Shown in pieces: positions 54,908-63,060 of a stretch of DNA of 64,000 nt. Every line of letters begins with the position of its first letter. Position 1 is the stretch's first letter. The translations under genes and the position numbers were made by a program. Origin of the DNA: Bacteroidales bacterium (GTDB taxonomy: Bacteria > Bacteroidota > Bacteroidia > Bacteroidales > UBA10428); contig JAFGSZ010000086.1 in the NCBI GenBank assembly GCA_016934395.1, positions 62,001 through 126,000 of the forward strand. The letters are read 5' to 3'. The notes beneath the pieces are model-generated. The model searched no databases, was not told where the DNA came from, and saw only the letters and a program-made list of their open reading frames with translations.

Positions 54908-56296
54908 TTAAGGTAATAATGTATAGGTGATTTTTAATTTAATTCTATTTGAATGACTACCACTGGATAATAAAACCCTGTTTGCGTCAACTGCATTATA
55001 AATTAAAGGAACAGTGTTTTCCGCCACAAATAAACTTAATCCGTAATTATCCTGGTTCCCGTTCCAAAAGTCCTGCATATAATAACCAATGTTGAATGAA
55101 TATTGAATGGTATCTCCATCAACCCTGCCTCCAAAATAATTTGATGCAGAAGTACTGCCACCAAGAAAATACGGGTCGTCCTGAATTATCCCCTCCATGC
55201 CGTCAGCCTCAATCTTTCTTAATCCCAGCTTTAAGGGTAAAGGATATGAATCTAAATCTTCGTCATCAGATTTTATAATTGGTAATATGAGTTCTGCCTT
55301 AAGTATTGATGCATTCCCTATTTCTTCCTTTACCTCATATAAATACGGAATTTTTAATTTGACTTTTGTCCCGCCAAGGGATTGTAAATAAACAACAGAA
55401 TCCTGATTAACAGTATCATTAAGAAATCCTATCTGTGATGTGGAATGGTTAAATTTAAAAAGATTAAGACGTTGATCAAGTATTGCATCATTAGAATTTT
55501 TATATAAAATATTGTAAATATAATCTTGTCCTCCTATAGTATCATTATGATAATACAATCTAATATTCGTCCCGTATGTACCTATTGCGGCCAGATTTAT
55601 ATAAAATAAGCCCCCACCGGCATCCTCATTTTTTACAGAGAAATAAAGACCTTTGTAATATGATTTAAAAAGTGTATCTGAAGCATCAGTATACATCGAA
55701 TCCCTGTCAATCTCAGGATTTAATAATTTTTCTCCGAACGCATTGTCAAGCCGTATTCTGAAAATTTTCAGCGAATCTGCAAAAACATAAGGATCACTTA
55801 TATTAATAGGAACCGGGTTAAATATTCCGCTTATATCCGCATTCGAAATGGTATCGCTAATATTCTGGGTTAATTCGTACACATTAAGCTTCGGAATTGC
55901 TGTAGAATCACCCATAAAATCATAATAGTATAAATCTAAAAATATAGAATCGGTTTGTGGATTAGGGCCAAACAAATTTGAATCACTGCGTCCATATTCT
56001 GTAATAAATTCTGCAGTAATTTCTCCAAAAACCGGATCAGTATATCTTCCCAGGGGAGATTGTTTATGGTTACGGGAATTTATTCCGGTTGTTTCCAGAG
56101 TATATGCTTCAACAGAAATTGTATCAACATATCCCACTGAAATCAGGTCACCTTCAGGTAATGTATCTAACCCTATCTTAAAGGGTTTCTCATCACATCC
56201 GGAAAAAATGATTATTAAAAGGAAAACTAGAAAAATCTTACTGAAATTTACCAAAAATATTTTGGATACGGGGAAAATGAAATTATTTTGAACCAT
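54908..56296 (-). CDS. DUF4270 lipoprotein
   Basis: The 462-residue protein starts with a lipoprotein signal (FLVFLLIIIFSGCDEK, lipid-bearing Cys at 34) and is beta-strand rich, with DUF4270 segments such as LPEGDLISVGYVDTISVEAY, PQTDSIFLDLYYYDF and YFSVKNEDAGGGLFYINL. It probably sits in the outer membrane; its role is unknown. Its start overlaps the GT5-like gene by 14 bases, indicating translational coupling, and glmS follows after 4 bases. The trio may concern cell-surface carbohydrate, but this is only positional. Confidence 0.85.
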   Translation of the reverse strand: MVQNNFIFPVSKIFLVNFSKIFLVFLLIIIFSGCDEKPFKIGLDTLPEGDLISVGYVDTISVEAYTLETTGINSRNHKQSPLGRYTDPVFGEITAEFITEYGRSDSNLFGPNPQTDSIFLDLYYYDFMGDSTAIPKLNVYELTQNISDTISNADISGIFNPVPINISDPYVFADSLKIFRIRLDNAFGEKLLNPEIDRDSMYTDASDTLFKSYYKGLYFSVKNEDAGGGLFYINLAAIGTYGTNIRLYYHNDTIGGQDYIYNILYKNSNDAILDQRLNLFKFNHSTSQIGFLNDTVNQDSVVYLQSLGGTKVKLKIPYLYEVKEEIGNASILKAELILPIIKSDDEDLDSYPLPLKLGLRKIEADGMEGIIQDDPYFLGGSTSASNYFGGRVDGDTIQYSFNIGYYMQDFWNGNQDNYGLSLFVAENTVPLIYNAVDANRVLLSSGSHSNRIKLKITYTLLP

Positions 56297-57110
56297 CTAT
56301 TACTTCGCTTAAAATTGTGCTATAAAAATTGGAATACGTATCAAGATAATTTTCCTCAGAAATATAATCTAATACCGGCTTATCGATTTTTGAAAGGTAT
56401 TTCTTCAATTCATTGTTTATGGTATTACTTCCAACAATTACTCCATCGGAATAATTAATAGCCAGTTTGGAATAATTTAAATACGAAGGATCGTCTAAAA
56501 TTGAAATTTTCTCTTCAGGCATCGCATCCATAAGTAATTTCTTCTTGAAATTGCTATCCAATGGATTTGTAAATTCATTATCATATAATGAAATAACCAC
56601 TCTCGAATCCATAAACAGCGGGTTGTCACTATACATTTGTTTCAGATATAATGGTACCATATGGGTAAACCATCCGTGGCAATGCACAATATCCGGCGAC
56701 CATTGAAGTTTGTTTACCGTTTCTAATACACCCCTTGCAAAAAAGATAGCCCGCTCATCATTATCCTCAAAGTCATTACCTTTTTGATCCTGAAAAATAA
56801 ATTTTCGCTGAAAATAATCCTCATTGTCAATAAAATATACCTGCATCCTGGCAGCCTGTATTGAAGCAACCTTAATAATCAGGGGATGGTCTGTATCATC
56901 TATTATTAAGTTCATCCCCGATAGCCGTATCACCTCATGCAGCTGATTTCTTCTTTCGTTTATACAACCATATTTTGGCATAAAGGTGCGTATCTCATTC
57001 CCTTTTTCCTGCATTCCCTGTGGTAAATTTCTCCCTATCAACGACATCTCCGATTCGGGCAGGTAAGGAGTAATTTCCTGTGAAATATATAAAACCTTTG
57101 TACCTTCCAT
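56283..57110 (-). CDS. Glycogen/starch synthase-like protein, N-terminal GT5 domain only
   Basis: From the ATG at 57110 the protein has 275 residues and matches only the N-terminal half of GT5 glycogen synthases: KVLYISQEITPYL, VYFIDNEDYFQRK, WSPDIVHCHGWFTHMVPLYL, and the VVISLYDNEF and YSDGVIVGSNT segments. The ADP-glucose-binding K-T-G-G-L motif is replaced by ESEMSLIG, and the whole C-terminal nucleotide-binding domain is missing. It cannot work as a normal GlgA. The same short form occurs beside panC in other Bacteroidota, so it is unlikely to be a fresh truncation. The upstream frame to 57146 overlaps the promoter box and is not used. Confidence 0.85.
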   Translation of the reverse strand: MEGTKVLYISQEITPYLPESEMSLIGRNLPQGMQEKGNEIRTFMPKYGCINERRNQLHEVIRLSGMNLIIDDTDHPLIIKVASIQAARMQVYFIDNEDYFQRKFIFQDQKGNDFEDNDERAIFFARGVLETVNKLQWSPDIVHCHGWFTHMVPLYLKQMYSDNPLFMDSRVVISLYDNEFTNPLDSNFKKKLLMDAMPEEKISILDDPSYLNYSKLAINYSDGVIVGSNTINNELKKYLSKIDKPVLDYISEENYLDTYSNFYSTILSEVIDGSK

Positions 57111-57143
57111 TAAAGTTAAACTGTTAATTGTCAAATTATCGTG

Positions 57144-57151
57144 CAAAATTA
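57144..57151 (-). promoter_or_regulatory. Promoter -7 box of the GT5-like/DUF4270/glmS unit
   Basis: Minus-strand TAATTTTG fits TAnnTTTG and lies 33 bases before the ATG at 57110. No TTG at the right distance is seen. The box excludes the alternative TTG start at 57146. Confidence 0.45.
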
Positions 57152-57320
57152 CTAAAAATTATTCACAATTAATATTTATGAAGACCATCATTACAACAGA
57201 GGTTAAACTAATGTCCTGTTCAGTCTTTCTAATATATTCCTGTTCAAGACTTTTGAAAAAAATAATATTCATTGATAATTATCATAAGTAAAGGTTGTAT
57301 TAGCTGGTTTGTATTTTCAT

Positions 57321-57328
57321 TATATTTG
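57321..57328 (+). promoter_or_regulatory. Promoter -7 box of panC
   Basis: TATATTTG fits TAnnTTTG; a TTG at 57295-57297 is 23 bases upstream, slightly far. The box ends 8 bases before the panC ATG, so the transcript would have almost no leader. Confidence 0.5.
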
Positions 57329-57336
57329 CGGGCCAT

Positions 57337-58185
57337 ATGATACAAGTGATTGAACATATTAGAGAGTTGGACCCAATGAATAGAAATCTTCGGGAAAACG
57401 GCCGGACCATAGGTTTTGTGCCAACTATGGGTGCATTGCATGAGGGCCATCTTTCTTTAATTAAAAATTCAATTGAAAATAATGATGCTACTGTGGTAAG
57501 TATCTTCGTGAATCCTACACAGTTTAATGATCAAAATGACTTGCTTAATTACCCCCGTACTCTGGATGATGATCTAAAACTATTGAATACGCTTAAGTGT
57601 GATATTGTATTTGTTCCATCTGTTAAAGAAATGTACCCGGAAAAAGATACCCGTGTTTTTAATTTTGGAACCCTTGATAAAATAATGGAAGGCAAACACC
57701 GACCGGGACATTTTATCGGTGTGGCTCAAATCGTAAGTAAATTTTTTAATATAATACAGCCCGACAAGGCCTACTTTGGACAAAAAGACTTTCAACAACT
57801 GGCTATTATAAAAAAATTAGTAACAGATTATAATTATCCTGTCGAAATTATTCCCTGTCCTATTATTCGTGAAAATGATGGTCTGGCTATGAGTTCCAGG
57901 AATAGATTATTAAGCTCCGAGCAAAGAAAGCATGCCACATTAATATCCCAAGCACTTTTTAATGCTCAAAAAATGGCCGGTATAAATTCTGTTCAAAATG
58001 TGATTGATTATGTGGTTTCTACTATAAATAATGACCCTTTATTAGAAACTGAATATTTTGAAATTGTTGACAGTAATCAGTTGCTCCCTGTTAAATCCTG
58101 GGACGAACCCTCTTTTAAAGTGGGATGTGTAGCAGTAAAAATCGGAGAAATCAGATTAATAGACAATATTAATTTTATTTTGTAA
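57337..58185 (+). CDS. panC: Pantothenate synthetase
   Basis: PanC joins pantoate and beta-alanine to make pantothenate. The 282-residue protein has the ATP-binding PTMGALHEGHLSLI with its two His, VSIFVNPTQFND, GKHRPGHFIGVAQIVSKFF, AYFGQKDFQQLAII and AMSSRNRLLSSEQR (KMSKS-like). Length is normal. panD, which supplies beta-alanine, begins 9 bases downstream. Confidence 0.97.
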   Translation: MIQVIEHIRELDPMNRNLRENGRTIGFVPTMGALHEGHLSLIKNSIENNDATVVSIFVNPTQFNDQNDLLNYPRTLDDDLKLLNTLKCDIVFVPSVKEMYPEKDTRVFNFGTLDKIMEGKHRPGHFIGVAQIVSKFFNIIQPDKAYFGQKDFQQLAIIKKLVTDYNYPVEIIPCPIIRENDGLAMSSRNRLLSSEQRKHATLISQALFNAQKMAGINSVQNVIDYVVSTINNDPLLETEYFEIVDSNQLLPVKSWDEPSFKVGCVAVKIGEIRLIDNINFIL

Positions 58186-58194
58186 ATTTGTATC

Positions 58195-58545
58195 ATGTTT
58201 GTTGAAGTCGTAAAATCGAAAATTCATAAAGTAACCATCACAGAAGCAAACCTGCATTATGTGGGAAGTATTACCATTGATGAAGATCTGATGGATGCTG
58301 CAAATATTATTGAAAATGAGAAAGTGCAGATTGTGAATATCAACAATGGTGAACGGCTTGAAACTTATGTAATTACAGGGCAACGGGGATCCGGAGAGGT
58401 ATGTCTTAATGGGCCTGCTGCCCGAAAAGCTGCAATCGGTGACGTAATTATTATTATTGCTTACGCTATGATGGATGTTTCGGAAGCTAAAATGTTTAAA
58501 CCCACCATAATTTTCCCCGATACAGCAAAAAACAAATTAGTATAA
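58195..58545 (+). CDS. panD: Aspartate 1-decarboxylase
   Basis: PanD makes beta-alanine for panC. The 116-residue proenzyme has the self-cleavage site G24-S25 ([16 protein letters not shown]), which gives the pyruvoyl group, and [27 protein letters not shown]. The usual context around the cleavage site is kept. A TAAATTTG box (58183-58190) that includes the panC stop codon lies just before the ATG, so panD may also have its own promoter. Confidence 0.97.
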   Translation: MFVEVVKSKIHKVTITEANLHYVGSITIDEDLMDAANIIENEKVQIVNINNGERLETYVITGQRGSGEVCLNGPAARKAAIGDVIIIIAYAMMDVSEAKMFKPTIIFPDTAKNKLV

Positions 58546-58608
58546 AAGTTTTTCAAAAATCCCGGCCTTTATTATTTTTGAACCAGTAAAACATAATCCT
58601 GTGTCTTC

Positions 58609-59094
58609 ATGAATAAACTTGACGTGATAAAATCAAAAATTGTAGGCCTTGAGGATTTGAATAAACGTCTTACATTATGGCATTTTAAAGGTCTCAAAAT
58701 TATTTTTACTAATGGTTGTTTTGATATCCTGCACAAAGGCCATGTTGAATATCTGGCTAAAGCTGCAAATTTGGGTGATATCCTGATTGTGGGTTTAAAT
58801 ACCGACTCCTCTGTTCGGAATATTAAAGGCCCTGACAGACCCTATCAGGATGAGGATTCCAGGGCAGTTGTAATGGCTTCCCTTCATTTTGTTGACGCTG
58901 TGATATTATTTGCAGAGGATACACCCCATAATCTTATTCAGCAAATTAAACCTGATTTTCTTGTTAAAGGAAGTGATTATAAACCTGAAGAAGTAGTTGG
59001 CGCCGATATTGTAACATCGTATGGCGGTGAAGTAGTCACCATTGATCTGGTTAAAGGTTATTCAACAACATTTATACTCGAAAATAAAAAATAA
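58609..59094 (+). CDS. rfaE2: D-glycero-beta-D-manno-heptose 1-phosphate adenylyltransferase
   Basis: The 161-residue protein equals the C-terminal half of E. coli HldE and makes ADP-heptose for the LPS core. It has the nucleotidyltransferase motif FTNGCFDILHKGHVEYL, LNTDSSVRNIKGPDRPY, and the C-terminal VKGSDYKPEEVVGADIV and GYSTTFILE. The kinase half is not in the window, so the two activities are on separate genes, as is common in Bacteroidota. A TATTTTTG box lies at 58573-58580. Confidence 0.94.
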   Translation: MNKLDVIKSKIVGLEDLNKRLTLWHFKGLKIIFTNGCFDILHKGHVEYLAKAANLGDILIVGLNTDSSVRNIKGPDRPYQDEDSRAVVMASLHFVDAVILFAEDTPHNLIQQIKPDFLVKGSDYKPEEVVGADIVTSYGGEVVTIDLVKGYSTTFILENKK

Positions 59095-59142
59095 AATCCT
59101 TTACCGGATACCTCTGAATTATTACTGAGGAATTACGTATTT

Positions 59143-60501
59143 ATGGCCAAAACAAAAACTGTATTTATTTGCCAGAATTGCGGGGCAGAAGCTCCAAAAT
59201 GGGTTGGAAAGTGCCCTTCCTGCGATCAATGGAATACTTATATTGAAGAAGTAATTACTAAAATATCAGGCCCTCAAAAAAATAATGTCCTTTCATCGCG
59301 TGAATTACCTCAACCGCTTAAAAATTTCTCTGCCGGTGAAAATACAAGAATTCCCACAAGTATTGGGGAATTAAACAGAGTACTTGGGGGTGGATTAGTG
59401 CCCGGATCAGTTGTTCTGTTGGGCGGAGAACCGGGAATAGGAAAATCTACATTAGCCCTGCAGTTAGCCCTGTTATCTAAAAGCAAAATACTATATATTT
59501 CAGGTGAAGAAAGCGGCCGGCAAATAAAAATGCGTGCTGAACGATTAAGCGGTAATAATGACAATTGTTACATTCTTAATGAGGTACAATTAGAAATTGT
59601 GCTCCCTCAGATCGAACATCTCAAACCCGAACTGGTGATTATTGATTCAATACAAACCATGTATACCGAAGCCCTGGAATCAATTCCGGGTAGTATTTCC
59701 CAGGTTCGTGAATGCGCTGCACTATTATTACGATATGCCAAACAATCTTCAACACCGGTAATACTGATTGGGCATATTACAAAAGATGGTAATCTTGCAG
59801 GACCTAAAGTATTGGAACATCTTGTTGATACTGTATTACAATTTGAAGGAGATTCAAATTACAACTACCGGGTGTTGAGGGCCTTTAAAAATCGTTTTGG
59901 TTCAACATCAGAACTGGGTATTTTCCAAATGTTTGACAACGGTCTCGTTGAAGTTGAAAATCCGTCTGAAATATTATTAAGCCATAACTACAATAACCTT
60001 AGCGGAATAGCGATAGGAGCCACTGTTGATGGCATACGTCCTTTTTTAATCGAAATTCAGGCCCTGGTAAGTTCAGCCGCATATGGCACGCCTCAGCGAT
60101 CTACCACAGGGTTTGATGCCCGGCGATTAAATATGCTGCTTGCTGTATTAGAGAAACGGGCAGGATTTCATCTTACCACAAAAGATGTATTCTTAAATAT
60201 TGCAGGAGGTTTGCGAATAAACGATCCGGGTATTGATCTGGCTGTAATCAGCGCCATCCTGTCATCAAATGTTGACCGGCCGGTTACCCGGAATATTTGC
60301 TTTGCGGCTGAAGTTGGCCTGTCGGGCGAAATTCGCCCTGTAAACCGTATTGAGCAAAGAGTAAAAGAAGCCGATAAAATCGGTTTTAAAAAAATACTGA
60401 TTTCTAATTCCACAGACAAAAAACAGCTTGGAAAAAATCTGAGTATTGAAATTATTGCAGTGGACCGTGTTGACCAGGCTGTAAAGTTCCTTTTTACATA
60501 A
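59143..60501 (+). CDS. radA: DNA repair protein RadA
   Basis: RadA is a DnaB-like branch-migration helicase in homologous recombination. The 452-residue protein has an N-terminal zinc finger (C10, C13, C24, C27), Walker A GGEPGIGKST, the RadA-specific KNRFG, and a C-terminal Lon-like domain (from about 280) with GLSGEIRPVNRIEQRVKEA. Length is normal. It follows the heptose gene by 48 bases and is convergent with the PBP gene. Confidence 0.97.
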   Translation: MAKTKTVFICQNCGAEAPKWVGKCPSCDQWNTYIEEVITKISGPQKNNVLSSRELPQPLKNFSAGENTRIPTSIGELNRVLGGGLVPGSVVLLGGEPGIGKSTLALQLALLSKSKILYISGEESGRQIKMRAERLSGNNDNCYILNEVQLEIVLPQIEHLKPELVIIDSIQTMYTEALESIPGSISQVRECAALLLRYAKQSSTPVILIGHITKDGNLAGPKVLEHLVDTVLQFEGDSNYNYRVLRAFKNRFGSTSELGIFQMFDNGLVEVENPSEILLSHNYNNLSGIAIGATVDGIRPFLIEIQALVSSAAYGTPQRSTTGFDARRLNMLLAVLEKRAGFHLTTKDVFLNIAGGLRINDPGIDLAVISAILSSNVDRPVTRNICFAAEVGLSGEIRPVNRIEQRVKEADKIGFKKILISNSTDKKQLGKNLSIEIIAVDRVDQAVKFLFT

Positions 60502-60564
60502 ATAAAAGATGAATTGCCGGGTTGAATTGATAACTTATTCAATGAAGATAAACAATCGGCTGAA

Positions 60565-62955
60565 CTAAAATTCCAGTTCGTTATATTCAAAATTTTCATC
60601 CATATCCGAATCGGTAGATTTGGAATTACAGTCCAGGTTTAAACTAAATCCTTCCGGCTTTTCAAAAATATCTTCCTGGGAAATCCCCAATGTTGAATCG
60701 GCATATATCCGTTGCATATAATTTCCCCAAACGGGCATAGCCATACTGGTTCCCGATCCCATAGCTGTTCTGTCGAAATGAACCGACCGGTCTTCAGCCC
60801 CTACCCATAAGCCGGAGATAAGCTTTGGTGTAATCCCAATAAACCAGCCGTCTGAATTGTTTTGTGTGGTTCCGGTTTTACCGGCAATTTCACCCGTAAA
60901 CCCATATTTACCATACCGTAATCCTGCAGCAGTACCGCCTCTTCTGTATCCCTCTCCCAGGTTGGTAGAAGTAACACCTTCCATTAGTTTAATCATAAGA
61001 TAGGCCGTATATGCACTAATAGCTTCCTTTTTATTCGGTGAAAATTCAGCCAGAAGGTTTCCGTTTCTGTCCCTGATCTGTGTAACGAATACGGGATCAA
61101 TATGAATACCCTTATTGGCAAAGGTGGCATATGACGCTACCATTTCTTCCACACTCATGTCTGATGTTCCGTATATCATTGGAGGCACCGGATCAATATA
61201 ACTTTTAATTCCGCATTTGTATGCAATTTCAGCAATTGGCTGGGGTTTAAACCGCTGCACCAGATATGCCGAGATATTATTTTCAGAACGGGCAAGACCC
61301 CAGCGTAACGAACGCATCTGTCCCAAATCCTGGGGATCACTCATTGATCTTGGCGACCATATGGTATCCCTCACTGAAAAAGATACCGATACATTCGGAA
61401 CCTTTAAACACGGATCGTATCCATCTTCCTGCATGGCTAATACATATAGGAAGGGTTTAAATGTAGATCCTGCCTGTCGTTTACCCTGAGTAACATGGTC
61501 GTATTTAAAATATCGCATATCCAGACCCCCCACATATGCTTTAACATAACCGGTTGTCGGATCCATTGACATAAAACCTGCCTGTAAAATATGCTTAAAG
61601 TAACGAATAGAATCCATTGGGGTCATAACCGTGTCAATATCTCCCTTCCAGTTAAAAATGGTCATCTCTACAGGAGTATTAAATATTCGGTAAATTGAAT
61701 CATTGGATACTCCCATATTTCGGAGAATCCGGCCTCTTTCAGAATTTATCATTGCACGGTACATCAGGTCTCTGATTTGCTGAGGTGTAAGATCTTTGGA
61801 AAAAGGGGCCCCGGTAACTCCTTTCTTTTCACGAAAGAAGGCGGCCTGCAAATACCCCCCCAAATGCTCAGCAATAGCTTCTTCGGCATATTTTTGCATG
61901 AAATAATTTACAGGGGTATATATTTTTAAACCATTGGTATATATATTATATGGTGTACCATCAGGTTTTAAATTTTTATTACACCAGCCATACATAGGAT
62001 TTTCATGCCACAAAATAGAATCTTCCCTGTAACTATCATATAAAAAATAATTTCTTCGCTTTGGCTCTTTAGCCGTTAATGTTCTGCGCAAATATTCCCT
62101 GAAATATGTAGCAATACCTTCATCATGGTCTATTTTCTGGAAATCCAGTTCAATTGGAATATTAATTAGCGAATCCCTGCTTTCTTTATCCAGATACCCG
62201 TATTTATACATTTGTGAAAAAACTATATCTCTTCTGCTTTTTGCCCGTTCAGGAAATCGTTTGGGATTATACAAGCCCGGATTTTTTGCCATTCCGACAA
62301 GTAAAGCCGCCTGTTCAATTGAGAGTGAATCGGGAGCAACATTAAAATAAACCTTTGCTGCTGAATGAATGCCTACAGCCTGATAAAGAAAATCAAACTG
62401 GTTAAAATACATGGCAATAATTTCATTTTTGGTATAAGATCTCTCCAGCTTGATTGCGGTAACCCATTCCCTGAATTTTGTAAGAGTTAATACTACAGAT
62501 CTGCGTATTTTTGACGGATAAAAAGTTGTATCTCTCGGAAATAAATTTTTTGCCAGCTGCTGGGTTATGGTACTCCCACCTCCCGAACTTTTATCGCCCA
62601 TTAATAAAGTACGTACAATAACTCTTACCAATCCTTTTGGATCGATACCGGAATGTTTGTAAAACCGTATATCTTCTGTTGCGATCAGGGCGTCGATAAG
62701 ATAAGGGGGAAGCTCATTATATCCCACATAGGTCCGGTTTTGAAGGTAAAAAGTTCCTAAAACCTTATTATCTTCGGATATTATTTGTGTTGCAATATTG
62801 GTTTCCGGATTTTCCAGTTCGTCAAAAGGCGGCATATATCCCAGTTTACCGGCAGAAATTAAAGTGAACAGGATTAGCATTACTGCGAAAGGAAATGTGA
62901 ACAATATCCAAAAAACTTTATTATAACTTTTTATATATTTACTTGTTTCACTCAT
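60565..62955 (-). CDS. Class A penicillin-binding protein (PBP1A type)
   Basis: The 796-residue bifunctional enzyme makes and cross-links peptidoglycan. It has a cytoplasmic start, one membrane anchor (about 14-36), a GT51 domain with catalytic E94 in ATEDIRFYKHSG and GGSTITQQLAKNLFPRD, and a transpeptidase domain with S497-K500 (GSTFK), S557-x-N559 (SENN) and K693-T-G-T. A short acidic tail (DSDMDENFEYNELEF) ends it. It is divergent from topA, 105 bases apart. Confidence 0.96.
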   Translation of the reverse strand: MSETSKYIKSYNKVFWILFTFPFAVMLILFTLISAGKLGYMPPFDELENPETNIATQIISEDNKVLGTFYLQNRTYVGYNELPPYLIDALIATEDIRFYKHSGIDPKGLVRVIVRTLLMGDKSSGGGSTITQQLAKNLFPRDTTFYPSKIRRSVVLTLTKFREWVTAIKLERSYTKNEIIAMYFNQFDFLYQAVGIHSAAKVYFNVAPDSLSIEQAALLVGMAKNPGLYNPKRFPERAKSRRDIVFSQMYKYGYLDKESRDSLINIPIELDFQKIDHDEGIATYFREYLRRTLTAKEPKRRNYFLYDSYREDSILWHENPMYGWCNKNLKPDGTPYNIYTNGLKIYTPVNYFMQKYAEEAIAEHLGGYLQAAFFREKKGVTGAPFSKDLTPQQIRDLMYRAMINSERGRILRNMGVSNDSIYRIFNTPVEMTIFNWKGDIDTVMTPMDSIRYFKHILQAGFMSMDPTTGYVKAYVGGLDMRYFKYDHVTQGKRQAGSTFKPFLYVLAMQEDGYDPCLKVPNVSVSFSVRDTIWSPRSMSDPQDLGQMRSLRWGLARSENNISAYLVQRFKPQPIAEIAYKCGIKSYIDPVPPMIYGTSDMSVEEMVASYATFANKGIHIDPVFVTQIRDRNGNLLAEFSPNKKEAISAYTAYLMIKLMEGVTSTNLGEGYRRGGTAAGLRYGKYGFTGEIAGKTGTTQNNSDGWFIGITPKLISGLWVGAEDRSVHFDRTAMGSGTSMAMPVWGNYMQRIYADSTLGISQEDIFEKPEGFSLNLDCNSKSTDSDMDENFEYNELEF

Positions 62956-63012
62956 ACTATTTTTACTGTTTCGGCGTAAAAGTAATAATTATTTAGTTTA
63001 AAATTTTGAAGT

Positions 63013-63020
63013 TACCTTTG
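63013..63020 (+). promoter_or_regulatory. Promoter -7 box of topA
   Basis: TACCTTTG fits TAnnTTTG and is identical to the pgk and holB boxes. It lies 40 bases before the topA ATG. No clear TTG is seen at -33. Confidence 0.5.
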
Positions 63021-63060
63021 TAATTCGTTTAATTTGTGCGCATAAAATAATTATTATTAA

